Assembly (NCBI GenBank): GCA_030704615.1 | Contig: CM060733.1 | Location: 22,504,001 to 22,568,000, forward strand | Length of the DNA: 64,000 bases | Source of the DNA: Takakia lepidozioides | Taxonomy: Eukaryota; Streptophyta; Takakiopsida; Takakiales; Takakiaceae | Reading direction: 5' to 3' | Shown: positions 53,936 to 64,000 of the stretch, piece by piece | Layout of the letters: each line of letters opens with the position of its first letter | Numbering within the stretch: the stretch's first letter is position 1 | Translations under genes and position numbers: made by a program | The notes under the pieces: model-generated | Seen by the model: the letters and a program-made list of their open reading frames with translations, nothing else | The model's database searches: none | What the model was told of the DNA's origin: nothing

Positions 53936-56784
53936 CACCGGGTCTGTCCAACCACCCAGCATATTCGTAAGCGCCAAACACCACAAAAAGGAGTTGTTGC
54001 CACCACAATTTGGTTAAGAATGTATCACCTTTTCTGTTGCATCCACACAGGATGTGGCTAGACGATGGAGCTTCTCCAATGTCATCGTGGGCTTCAGAGC
54101 ACGAGAGTAGTGCTTCCCCACCTCCACCAGAAAGTCGGCACCAAGGGCGGGATCAGCTATGGCCACGTACTTTACCATCCGCGACTTGTACTTTATGCGG
54201 GCCCTCACCTCCGCAGCTTTGACATACGATTCGAGTGCCGGGAGGGTTGGATTCTTCTCCTCTGACTCCATGTAGAACCTCCGCGCATGTGCCAAATCAT
54301 GCTGTATTTTCGTCTGTCAAGAATGCGAACATAAGATTAGAGATCCTACTCAACACAATTTCTTCTATTGGGGGAGGAGATTAGAAATCACGGTGAAGAC
54401 CTTTTCTTCTATTGGGGGAGGAGAGACAGATTAGCTCAACAAAACTGTCAGGAGCTTTACCCGAAATATGTAGTCCACCATGGCGTCGACGCTCAGCCTA
54501 TACCAGGTTCTGTGTGTCTTTGCCTCCGACTTGCGCAGGAGGTCGGCACTGAGGGAATTGGCAAACTCTTGCACCCCCTGCTTCCCGACATCCTTCACTC
54601 GGAAGAGCATATGGGACAAGTTGGTGGCAATGAAGGCATTCTCAGTCACCCTGCAGTGCCACATTTCCATCAAACAATACTGAAATGGGAATTTTCATCA
54701 TATATGAGGATTCGCAATGAAATGACTTCCAAATTCAAAGTCCAAAAGCGAGAGGCGTTGTAACTTACGAGTTGATGTCCGCCATTGCAGCTTTGAGAAG
54801 ACTGCGATCTTTGGGCCCCGCAACCTTCAGCACAACACACTCCATGGCGAAATGCCAATCGAGGTCGTTGGGGTGGGCTTGGGCAATGTGCTCCATCCAT
54901 GCCAGGAGGCAATGATTGCCGTCCCACACGTAGAACATCTTACCGGACAAGTGCTGGAAAAGAGGATCACTAGCAATCGATCTCTCGAACTCCTCATTTC
55001 ACGTTTGCCAATGGGGACCCCATTTGTCCACCTCATCGGAAGTGTGGGCACGGGAAGCTCCGTGGTCGTTCTCAATGGAAACGTAAAACGCGGCAGACCC
55101 CATTCGATATCCATCCCGGAAAGAGAATTTCAGCTTGTCGATATCGCCTGGGAGGGCAGGTCTCACCACCTGCAATGACACCAAAGGGCAAAGGGGAATT
55201 CGAAGCTTGGCCGGGTACACCATGCCCCCCAGCACCCTGCCAATGTTGCTGTGGGTTGCCTCCGACATCTTGGCAGCGGCCAACTTCATATCCGCCTCAG
55301 ACATGACGTCTGCTGCAGAGGGGTTTTCCGGCAGCCCACCAGGACCGCCAAATCCAGCCTGTATGCTCCGGGTTTGGGGCCTGGGGATGTCCGGGAGGAT
55401 GTCATCCTGGTCAGAAAGCTCCCTGTCGTCCTCCTCAACAGGGTCAGCCACCTGCAAAACCACCTCCAGCACTCTCCCCGTCTCTACTGCCCTCTCCCTG
55501 GCTTCACCTCGAACTTGCACAATCCGTGCTCTTTCTGGTGTTCTTTCCTCTCCTCCACTCTCCACCGTATGGGTAATTGCAGGGGCTGCTCTTGCCCGCG
55601 ATGGTCTAACCGGTGTGTTACTGCCTCTTTGTGGTGTCTTGGAGGGATCCACCGTCTCTGTGCGTCCCTCGCTTACATTGGCATCTGTCATTTGGGCACC
55701 CCTGGCCTCTTCAGTGGCCTTTTCTCTTTCCTCCTAGCTAGCATTCTGTCTCGTCTGTTCTTTTGCCCTCTCTTTTGCCCTCTCACGGGCTTTCTGTTTC
55801 TTACTAGGGCTAGCAGCAGGGGAGCCCTCCAGGACGACCACCTTTGATTGAGGCGAACTGACACCCTCGCGTGCACTGCTCACTCCCCCTTCCGCAGCCC
55901 GTGACGGCTCTCTCGCCGGGGATTGCATGTGCTTAGCTTTCTTCTTTTTCTTTGCGTGGGCGGGCCCTACTGCATGTGCATCAACAAACTCCATTGCCGG
56001 ATCTGCTGTCCTCATGTCCTCACGCCCTTCACCTGCCATGCCGCCTGCACCAACCTCCCCAATGCCTATTCTGTCGTACTCTCGTTGCAAGTCCTCCCGT
56101 CCACCAACAAAAGATTTAAGTTTGCCCTCTCGCCCCAAGTTGGGCGATTCAAACATGCGATGAGTTGGAGCTGTCGATGATACCACCAGCGTGCCGGGCT
56201 CGTCGTCACTCTGTCATTCCCAAAAATCGTGAGAACCAACATCGGTGCCAAAACCAGCATCGTAACGAGCAGCGCAACCACCATAGCAACAATCGTGTAA
56301 CAAAAATGAAAACATAACAAGTTTAGGAAGTATGGAGAGCCATGCAACAACAATGAAAACAAATGCAACCATTGCCTGAGAATGACATGCACAAGCAGCC
56401 TTCTCCAGAGCTGCCGGATTTGCACACGCATTGCAAACAATCTAAGGTTCACTCATCCAGCGAAGCCAGGATGAAGATGCAAAAACAAAGCGAGGCAACA
56501 AAGCGAAAGCGAAAGCGAAAGCAAAAGCGAAATCGAACAAAGTGAAAGCAAATGTGGCTTGCCTGAGAGTACTCGGCTTCAGTTGGCGCGGGTTGTGAGC
56601 AAGACACTGGAATCTCCTGCTGGAGCTTCAGTTTGGCCATGCGAGAGATTGGCTGTCGTCCGTAGTACAGAGCTTTCAACTTCCGCCGCGGTCTGGATGT
56701 GAGGTCTCTCTCAGGAGAGCCACGCCCTTCATGCGGCATAAGTCCCAGCCAAAATGGAAAAAGATCTCTGTTTTTGGGGTACAT
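53560..56784 (-). pseudogene. ParB-like domain gene, multi-exon, decayed
   Basis: Predicted minus-strand exons are 56784-56563 (GC donor), 56210-54769, 54650-54461, 54313-54029, then broken frames to 53560. The splice phases agree. The N-terminal half is low-complexity and basic (AKKKKKAKH). The next part has PGDIDKLKFSFRDGYRMGSA and YVWDGNHCLLAWMEHI, matching the ParB/sulfiredoxin GxHRxxA box except that the Arg is Cys. It continues with DLDWHFAMECVVLKV and a helical region. Two in-frame stops (TAG at 55736-55734, TGA at 55001-54999) and later frameshifts show decay. The C-terminal part is shared with 46082-46353. In bacteria and phages ParB-like domains are often fused or linked to DNA methyltransferases; that pairing is what I infer for this family. 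Confidence 0.58.
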
Positions 56785-56984
56785 GCCTCGAATAACATAT
56801 TAAGCCAAGATTAGCATCAGATTTAGGGTACGTATCCAGGAAGCCATGTGTCGCCAGCCCGAATGAAAACGGATGGCGGTGGACATTTATTGCCCAACTG
56901 CGCAATTAAATGTCGGATGAAGCCCTCCATGTCGGATGAAAATCGACGGAACTCGGCCCGGAATTTCCAACGTAGAGGTTATTC

Positions 56985-57640
56985 GGAGCGCTGCAGGATG
57001 GAAATCCGGCGCCGGATTTCCATCCTGCAGGTAATTCGGAGTGCAGCAGGATGGAAATTCAGCGCCGAATTTCCATCCTGCAAGGTAGGGCGGCGCGCGA
57101 AATTTCCCTCACGCAGGTAATTCCGAAGCAGATGGATGGAAATCCGGCACCGGATTTCCATCCGCGCAGGTAGGGCGGCGCGCCAAATTTCCCTCACGAA
57201 GGTAATTCGGAGGCGGATGGATGGAAATCCGGCGCCGGATTTCCATCCGCGCAGGTAGGGCGGCGCGCCAAATTTCCCTCACGCAGGTAATTCGGAAGCG
57301 GATGGATGGAAATCCGGCGCCGGATTTCCATCCGCGCAGGTAGGGCGGCGCACGAAATTTCCCTCAAGCAGGTAATTCGGAGGCGTATGGATGGAAATCC
57401 GGCGCCGGATTTCCATCCGCAAGGTTGGTCGGAGAGCGGATGGATGGAGATCCGGCGCCAAATTTCCATCCTGCAGGTAATTCGAATCCCGGATGGATGG
57501 AAATCCGGCGCCGAATTTCCATCCTGCAGGTAATTCGAATCCCGGATGGATGGAGATCCGGCGCCGAATTTCCATCCTGCAGGTAAGTCGGATCGCTGGC
57601 GTATGGATATTCGGCGCCGAATTTCCATTCGCCAGGTATT
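56985..57640. repeat. Palindrome array, GGAAATCCGGCGCCGGATTTCC type
   Basis: About ten units, mostly at ~100-bp spacing. The best cores are perfect 30-bp palindromes extending to GGATGGAAATCC on each side. Between them a second motif, GGGCGGCGCGC(C)AAATTTCCC, and CGCAGGTAATTCGGA recur. Translation gives only repeat artefacts. Confidence 0.93.
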
Positions 57641-57789
57641 TTGAAGCGCTGAATTACCTTCCTGCAGGTAATTCTGAGCGTGTCCGATTGATTTTTCGGA
57701 GAAAAACAAACCTAACTGTTTGTTTTGTGGCTGAGGTGCACTTGTAGACACGTTTTTCTTGGAATCCTTGACTGCTAGAGGCAAATCGG

Positions 57790-58460
57790 AACAGCCTCGG
57801 ACGGAAATTCGGCGCCGTTTTTCCATTCTGGGAGGTTTTTACGACTTCCTTTGAGGGGGCCCCGATGGAAATTCGGCGCCGAATTTCCATCCGGGGGAGG
57901 GTCTCTGTCGGAGAGGTGCCGGCCTCTCCGCCGCTCTGTTGGATATTCGGTGCCGAATTTCCGTCCGGGGGTTGAAATATGACAGCCAGGTGCCGGCCTC
58001 TCCCCCCTCCCTGACTGCATTGGAACGGCCCCGGATGGAAATTCGGCGCCCTTTTTCCATCTGGGGAGGTTTTTATGTCGGCCAGTTTTCGGCCTGACCC
58101 CCCGACACGACTTTCTTTGGGGGGTCCCGGATGGAAATTCGGCGCCGAATCTCCATATAGGGGATGCTCTCTTTCGAACACGTGCCGGCCTCTACGCCCA
58201 AGGCGACTTCATCCGGGCGTCCCCTGTTGGATATTCGGTGCCGAATTTCCGTCCGGGGGTTGAAATGTGACGGCCAGGTGCCGGCCTCTCCCCCCTCCCC
58301 GACTGCATCCGAACCGCCCCGGATGGAAATTCGGCGCCGTTTTTCCATCTGGGGATGTTTTTATGCCGGCCAGTTTTCGGCCTGACCCCCCGACACGACT
58401 TCCTTTTGGGGGGCCCGGATGGAAATTCGGCGCCGAATCTCCATCCAGGGGATGTTCTCT
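57790..58460. repeat. Palindrome array, GGAAATTCGGCGCC type with longer spacers
   Basis: About nine cores GGAAATTCGGCGCCGAAT or half-degenerate forms, separated by conserved spacers such as GTGCCGGCCTCTCC, GGCCAGTTTTCGGCCTGACC and CGACTTCATCCGGGC. Two larger units of roughly 300 bp (57970-58260 and 58260-58510) repeat in order. Confidence 0.9.
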
Positions 58461-58569
58461 GTCGCACACACGCCGGCCACTGCGCCCGAGGCGACTTCAT
58501 CCGGGCTTCATGCACCCCAAAACTCCTGGAATGAGGCAATATTCCATTCAAACTAAGATCCAACAGAAG

Positions 58570-59020
58570 CAGTTGTGGGGCCATTTCTGGAAAAATGGCG
58601 CCGAATTTCTCTTTTTTGGGGCCGAAAACTGACTAAGTCCCAACATGCACTGGTACCTGTGTCTGGGAAAATGGCGCCAAATTTCTCTTTTTTGGGCCGA
58701 AAACTGGCTAAGTCCCAACATGCACTGGTACCGTGTCTGGAAAAATGGCGCCGAATTTCTCTTTTTTGGGCCGAAAACTGGCTAAGTCCTAACATGCACT
58801 GGTACAGTGTCTGGAAAAATGGCGCCGAATTTCCCTATTTTGCGCCGAAAACTGGCTAAGTCCGAACATGCACTGGAAAAATGGCGCCGAATTACCTGTC
58901 ATGAGGGGACCTATAGCTGCGGAATTCGGCACCATTTTTCGCCAGAGAGACCTATTACCGCGAAATACGTCGCCGTTTTTTCAGGTTACGGACCCTATTA
59001 CCGCGAAATTCGGCGCCATA
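58570..59020. repeat. Tandem ~72-bp units with degenerate GGCGCC palindromes
   Basis: Five units of TGGAAAAATGGCGCCGAATT-like sequence, TCTCTTTTTTGGG, CCGAAAACTGGCTAAGTCC and CAACATGCACTGGTAC, followed by three degenerate relatives to 59020. Confidence 0.9.
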
Positions 59021-59179
59021 TTTGCACATGTCGCTGGGAATTGGCATGAGCGGAAGACGAAATATCATGAGCAAAACTACAATTTTCCCTTCAAGGGGCC
59101 GAATAATATATTTGTTTTTCCTGACACATTGCATTAAATTATTGTTTTTTATTGTTTTTTATTTTCGAAATTTGTACTT

Positions 59180-59248
59180 CTGCTCATGAAAACCGATTGT
59201 CTTACTACTCCGCTCATGCCGCTCATGCCGCTCATGCTCATGAAATAG
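59180..59248. mobile_element. Right end of a GAGCATGAGC-type element
   Basis: Read on the minus strand from 59248: GCTATTTCATGAGCATGAGC followed by GGCATGAGCGG repeats. It lacks the terminal GGGGGGCT, so it is cut at its outer edge. It may close the element that carries the ParB-like gene and the palindrome arrays; the opposite end was not found. Confidence 0.6.
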
Positions 59249-59660
59249 CTAATTTGGGGGAGAAGATGGGGGAGAAGATGCAGAAGATTCCCAGGAGGTG
59301 AGGTGGACAGTCCCCCAAGAGGACGGGATTTTTGAGAGGCATAGTGCAACAGATGCATCACAAAGCTCGGAGGATGAGGGGGATGAGGGGGATGAGGAAG
59401 AAGGTGGGGCAAGTTCCTTGGAGGGTGTAGGAGAGTAGTGCCCATTCCGGCTATGACAGTTAGAACACACTTGTATAGACGTGGCTTGCCACAAAATTTG
59501 CAATAAAATGTTGCATTTCAAGTCCACTGGTGCCACATTCCAATTTCACATGACCCTATTTCCGTGCCTCCTAACCCTATTTCCGTGGACTCACAATGGT
59601 CTGCTCATGCTTTTTTTTTTTTTCCGCTCATGCTCATGCCGCTCATGAAATAGCAGCCCC
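59249..59660 (-). mobile_element. 412-bp inverted copy of the 4806 element end
   Basis: Read on the minus strand it starts GGGGGGCTGCTATTTCATGA at 59660 and follows 4806-5230 almost base for base. It includes the last exon of the methyltransferase-like gene (EDSQEVRWTVPQ on the plus strand here) and ends abruptly at 59249. Differences by eye are few, so the copies separated recently. Confidence 0.9.
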
Positions 59661-59950
59661 CCGTCACAGGTGTGGGTATTACATGCACAGTAGGGTTTTC
59701 CCTGGACAACTGCTGCACCTCTGGAACCACTAATTCCCTTACCAAGCCAGAGTTTTCATAGAGAAGGTCACCCTTCTCAATTTCGGCCATGACCTGCTCT
59801 GTAGTGGGAATGTCCAACCTTTCTCCGTCCAGAGCAATTGGGGATGGTGTTATAGCATGTTCTAACTGTGGAACCTCTAAGACAACTGAGTCAACTGGCT
59901 ATGGTGGCTGTGGTACCGAATTGACTTCATCTTCCCTTTCTGAAGGCCGT
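59661..59950 (-). pseudogene. Partial second copy of the coiled-coil retroelement ORF
   Basis: The minus-strand translation contains LDIPTTEQVMAEIEKGDLLY and VQQLSRENPTVHVI, matching an internal part of the neighbouring ORF (LDIPTTEQIVAEIEKGDLLY). It is cut at 59660 by the element end and joins the C-terminal part of the neighbouring copy near 59950. Confidence 0.75.
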
Positions 59951-62498
59951 AAATAAAACTTGGTATAAACGCTGAACTGCAAAATTGGTGAAGACACTGA
60001 GCTCCTTGTCTGTCCAGGTGAGTGGGGTACCAATGACTTGTGACTTGTTCAAGTATTTCCATGCCACATGTGCCCTTAGAGAAAATATCATCAATGCCGA
60101 ATTTCTGTGTTGACAAATTGTTCCAGGCTGCCTGAAACCATGAACGAATTTGAGAATCGTTTTGCATCATAACTTTTGGCTCATATAGGTACATATGAGG
60201 TGGCCCTGAAGGTAAGACCCAATGATCCCCACTGGAATAACTCAGAAAGCGCGCTTGCATCTTTTGCTGCTCAATGTGATAACGTACCAGAAAACAAGCA
60301 GCGTAGTATAATCCACATCCCATGACAATACTCGCTACCTCCTTGGTCTTGGTATAAATGAATCCATGTACAACTTGGAAGGCAATTAATTCCCTCAACA
60401 TTGTACCTGCCTCATGCCAGTATTGTGCAAAGCGATGATCTTCAATTGGTCGATTGTTCGGAAGAACTTTAGTCCTAGTTGCCACTGGCAGCCAAATGCG
60501 CATGATTTGGTAGTAATGTGCAAATGACTGCGGAGGACTAAATTCTTTCCAAGCCAAATCCAACATGATGGGAATTTGGTTGAAGGGCAGAATCATAGCC
60601 CTACTGTACTCCCTTGCAGCTGGAGTTTTAGGTGGGTTAAAAGCAGCATTGCCCCATACCTCAGACTGTGGTGGCTGTGGTGTAGTTGTAGTAACAACAG
60701 GGTCAGCTATTGGCACAGTGACTTGCTGTGATGTCGGTGGCACTGGCTCTTGTACCATTGGCATCTCCTGCACCTCCTGTGAAGAAGACTGAAAAGCTAA
60801 AGTTCTCGCTTTTAAATAAGAAGCCATTAGCTGTTCATCAGGTACACAGACTCTCTTGTCGATATTTGAAGTGAGGTCCTCCACTTGAGTCTGCAGGCCG
60901 TCTATATCCTCCTGTAACTCCGCTATCCTACTATAGACATTGTCTATAGTATTTGTGGCAATGTTCTGCACTTGCAGCTTGAGCTCATTCATCTCGCTTT
61001 GGGTGAGCTTTCGTGGCGCTTTGCCCTCCACTGGCCCTTGTGCTAACCAGACCTGCATAAGGTGGTTATCCACCAAGTTGCTTGTGGTTCCTCTGAGAGT
61101 GTGCTCCTCTCTTTGTTTGTACACATCTAACTGCTGTTGTAAAGCCTCCATGCGCTTTGCATAAGGTTCAACCAAATTCGCATAGGCAGCAGCCAGATTA
61201 TTGGCTTCCTTCCAAGCTTTGTTAGCCACAGAGAGTTCATTTCTATTGGCCATGACCGTTTGTTGCAACTCCAGGATGTGCCTCTCTTGGTCAGCTTCAA
61301 CCTGCCTGTATTGCTTGAAAGTATCCTCATTGTGACAGATTGTATTCTTCATGTCGACAATGAGTTTCATTTGCTCAACATTCTCTGCTTCTGCTTTCAT
61401 ACTTTTTTCCGCTTGACTGTTTATTTCTATTGTAGATTGGTCAAGCATAGTTGTGAGTATAGCACATTGGATGGCCATCCTGTCATGCACTGTCTGCAAC
61501 TCCGTATATAGTGCATTTACTTGTTGCAACTTGCTTTCATGCTTCACCTGCATTTGGTATAGCTGTTGCTTATGTGCTTCGTGCAACTGGTCTTGCGCGA
61601 GGCCTGCCTCAATCAATTGTTCCTTGGCCAATTGCAAAGCCGCTTCTGTATTTTCCAAGTCCTGCTGCATCTTGAGAGTGACCTCCTCATCGACCTTGTT
61701 TGCACACTTAGTGGCTAGTCGAGCCTCAAACTCCTTCCTGAGTTCCTCTCTCAAGGCTGTCAATTGGGTAGTTGGAACATGGGATTTGACATAAGTCCCC
61801 AACAAATTAAGTGTCCTGCCTATGGAGCTCATCAGCATTGCCTGTTGAGGGTCATCATGGTGAGGTTGCTGCTGTTCCTCCTGATCCTCAACCGTGTGAT
61901 GTCTCACGAACCATTCAGGCCATTGTCCCACCGGATTTTCTTCCTGAACCACATCATCCATCACCGGTGCTGCAGTGTCTTGACATTCTACCTGTGGTAC
62001 CTCCGACACAGGTGTATGTATTATATGCACCTCAGGATTTCCCTTGGGCAACTGTTGCACCTCTGGAATCTCTGTCTCCTTGACCAGACCAGAATATTCA
62101 TAGAGAAGGTCCCCCTTCTCAATTTCCGCCACTATTTGTTCTGTAGTTGGAATATCTAACCCTTCTTTTTCCAAATCAATTATTTCTGGTTGAGCTGCAT
62201 GGACAACTTGTAACCTTGTGACAAGCCGATCAGCTGGCTGTGATGGTTGTGATACTGAAGTAACTTCCTCCTCCCTTTCTGAAGGTCCTGCTTCCAGTAA
62301 TATCAGTTCTCTGTGCTGCTGTGCCCCTTCCTGCACATGAGCTTGGGAAACATTATCATGCGGATTCCGTGAAGCCAGTGGATCCGCGACTACAGCCTTT
62401 CCCCGTCTCTGCCTCTTAGTCTCGGGTTGCCCTGCTAGTCCACCCTCACTGTGTGAAGAGCCTTGCTCTTCCATTGCAGTGGTTTCTGGCTCAAACAC
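59951..62498 (-). CDS. Retroelement coiled-coil gag-like protein, second part
   Basis: Continues in frame from the 444-codon ORF upstream after a TGA (62501-62499); the next codon is GTG. Residues roughly 1-230 are low-complexity and acidic with GLDIPTTEQIVAEIEKGDL. About 230-480 form a long Gln/Leu/Glu coiled coil. After Pro/Thr-rich linkers, a globular C-terminal part starts near AREYSRAMILPFNQIPIMLD and includes HWVLPSGPPHMYLY. A frameshift near 60080 replaces the true end (seen at 967-1632) by junk, and sequence beyond 59950 belongs to another copy. Function unknown; the structural role is inferred from position and composition. Confidence 0.65.
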
Positions 62499-63833
62499 TC
62501 ACATCTCCTTTCTTTCTTGCGCATCAAGTATGCCAGAATCAAGAATTATTTGAGCAATGATTGGGCCAGACACTATGATAGGAGACTTTGCGGTAGTACC
62601 TTGTAATCTTTTCATCTCCTCTACCAGTGCGTTGTACATTATGTCTGCCCATTCTACCTCTTGTCCTTTCAGGGCTTTGAGTATTTCCTCCGTGAAGGAT
62701 CTGCTCAAATACTGTTGGTTCTGTTTCATGGCAATCAGAACGTTCAATACCTGGCCTACCTCCTTTAGCCCTGGGTACACGGCCTTGGTACAAGCATAAC
62801 CCTGAGTTTTAAAGAAACTCCCTTCTTGGAATAAGTCCCCTATTTGCAGTCTTGCCCTGTGCTCCTCCACATGCACCTGACCTGCTGGCAATCGAAACAA
62901 TTGCTGGAGGTATAGGGGAGTAATTACTAATTCAACTCCCTTCACCATTGTTGTTCCTGTCCTTGGCTCAAAGTTCTGCAAGAATTGTAACATGTACTGT
63001 CTATGGTGCAATGTCCAATCTATGCTTTGCAATCCTTGCAATCTCAGCTCCTTTAGTATCTGTACTGCCTGTGGAGTAGAAATCGTTTGTTTCTGCAGGA
63101 TTGTGGTGCTCTTCACCCTGATTTCCTCCATTCCTCTCACTCTCTTCATCCTAGACCCACAGAAATGTTTTGGCTGTAACAACTGAAGAAATGCCTGTAG
63201 TGCACAAAGCATAAACGTATGGTTGCCACAAAAAGCTATGGGTAATTTCTTGTAAGCCTGTGGGGCTTGCAAGCATCGCTCAAGAGAAAAGATCCGCTCT
63301 GTTGTTTCGTCCCTATGCCACTGCGTAAGTAGTATTGCAAGCGTATAGTCTGTTCGTTCCTCCATAGTTTCAAAGCTATCGCATTGATGGTTTGTCCCTT
63401 CGCGACGCCCGTTACTTAGAACGTCGCCGTCTCTTGCGCCTAATTCCCCTCCAATTTCTTGATCCCTTCTCTGGCTTTTGATTGGCTGTAACCGCTGTGA
63501 CTGGATTTTTGATTTAATGTTCTTTAGTGGACTTTCCCTGCTGGACTGTCCACTAGGATTACACATATGACAAGAATTTCGCTTTTCTGTACTTGCCGTT
63601 TGTTCCGTTCCCCTTTTTCTGTATTCATTAATGGGCCCGCCATTCATCCGAATTGACGCGCTAAGTAGGTACTTTGACGGCCATTCTTGTCCTCTTTCTT
63701 GATGACACCTGTTCTTGCACTTCCTTCTCAGCTGTGTGTCGCGCCTTGTCTTCCACGTGTCTATTTTTAAACTGGTTTCCGTCCTTTCTTCCGTCGGCCA
63801 TTTTCCTGAAGTTAATGTGCGTCCACCTGTCAC
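62499..63833 (-). CDS. Retroelement gag-like ORF with plant-mobile-like N-terminal domain
   Basis: 444 codons starting MTGGRTLTSGKWP just inside the GTGACAGGTGGACGC leader, which is shared with 4583. Residues about 200-440 contain TLHHRQYMLQFLQNFEP, VKGVELVITPLYLQQLFRLP, GLKEVGQVLNVLIA and IIVSGPIIAQIILDSGIL. This order resembles the 'putative plant transposon protein' type domain found in plant retroelement gag-like proteins, a match made from memory. The frame ends ERKEM then TGA, immediately followed in frame by the coiled-coil part. The junction sequence GAT/GTGAGT also fits a splice donor. Confidence 0.6.
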   Translation of the reverse strand: MTGGRTLTSGKWPTEERTETSLKIDTWKTRRDTQLRRKCKNRCHQERGQEWPSKYLLSASIRMNGGPINEYRKRGTEQTASTEKRNSCHMCNPSGQSSRESPLKNIKSKIQSQRLQPIKSQRRDQEIGGELGARDGDVLSNGRREGTNHQCDSFETMEERTDYTLAILLTQWHRDETTERIFSLERCLQAPQAYKKLPIAFCGNHTFMLCALQAFLQLLQPKHFCGSRMKRVRGMEEIRVKSTTILQKQTISTPQAVQILKELRLQGLQSIDWTLHHRQYMLQFLQNFEPRTGTTMVKGVELVITPLYLQQLFRLPAGQVHVEEHRARLQIGDLFQEGSFFKTQGYACTKAVYPGLKEVGQVLNVLIAMKQNQQYLSRSFTEEILKALKGQEVEWADIMYNALVEEMKRLQGTTAKSPIIVSGPIIAQIILDSGILDAQERKEM

Positions 63834-63859
63834 TGATTCTATGGATTGTGTAACCCTAG

Positions 63860-64000
63860 TAGGCTGTGTTGAGCTGTGACAGGCTGTGTCATACTGTGGT
63901 ATGCTGTGATAGGCTGTGATGCACTGTGGTAAGCTGTGATAGGCTGTGACACGCTGTGGTAGGTTGTGATAGGCTGTGTTGCGCCGTGCTGGGCTGTGAT
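63860..64000. repeat. GGCTGTGATA tandem repeat at window end
   Basis: Units such as AGGCTGTGATAGGCTGTG and GCTGTGGTA, the reverse complement of the 4316-4560 type, upstream of the gag start on the minus strand. The array continues beyond the window. Confidence 0.85.

Noticed and set aside
57194-57826. Long open frame of repeated MEIRRRISI-like peptides on the minus strand
   Set aside because: It is a translation of the palindrome array; open frames occur on both strands for the same reason.
56985-58460. Regularly spaced palindromic repeats resembling a CRISPR array
   Set aside because: Spacers are themselves repeated, repeat length varies, and the context is eukaryotic transposon DNA with spliceosomal introns.

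Overview
The window looks like nuclear DNA from a streptophyte plant or charophyte-type green alga. I lean towards a Chara-like alga, but that is an inference from memory of repeat style, not a search. The supporting evidence is a plastid-type acyl-ACP thioesterase gene with plant-like introns, a plant-like ribosomal protein eL34 reading frame, a CACTA element with typical plant termini, Ty1/copia and Ty3/gypsy elements, and very little unique gene sequence. Most of the 64 kb is transposable element sequence, much of it nested, with many copies broken by single stops or frameshifts. Several of those stops look like C-to-T changes.

Layout. 1-4805: pieces of a Ty3-type retroelement family with a long coiled-coil protein, an intact integrase frame and GGCTGTG/CACAGCC tandem repeats. 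4806-12257: a large element with inverted GAGCATGAGC-rich ends. It carries a four-exon gene whose product resembles a beta-class (permuted) amino-methyltransferase, a SWIM-finger gene, and arrays of short palindromes. 12425-17352: a non-autonomous CACTA element with a perfect 3-bp target duplication. 17360-19740: a hairpin tandem array followed by copia and gypsy fragments. 21509-25266: the clearest host gene, a six-exon fatty acyl-ACP thioesterase on the minus strand with a MITE in intron 2. 26.8-33.8 kb: small DNA elements, including three hAT elements with 8-bp target duplications, one TA-flanked mariner/Stowaway-like MITE with a paralogous empty site, and two copies of a tRNA-derived SINE. 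33965-34272: two exons of a cytochrome P450 remnant. 34.4-36.9 kb: gypsy gag. 37.3-38.2 kb: a minisatellite. 38.4-42 kb: two tandem SWIM-finger genes.

42-53.4 kb holds two copies of an LTR element. The second is a 7,045-bp insertion (46354-53398) whose empty site can be read elsewhere in the window. It contains an unknown 249-codon ORF, gag, an integrase followed by a PHD finger, and an intact intronless eL34 gene in antisense. Just downstream of its 5' LTR lies a 15-nt exact complement of a sequence inside the LTR, which suggests Tf1-like self-priming. 53.4-59.2 kb: a decayed gene with a ParB-like domain, then long arrays of GGCGCC-centred palindromes. 59.25-63.84 kb: a second copy of the 4806 element end, then a long minus-strand retroelement gag/coiled-coil gene with one in-frame stop.

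Most notable: splice phases and shared sequence suggest that the ParB-like half (53.4-56.8 kb), a linking exon (46.1-46.35 kb) and the methyltransferase half (5.0-7.4 kb) are pieces of one gene family, ParB-like plus amino-methyltransferase, carried by a eukaryotic DNA element, with a palindrome array inside the joining intron.
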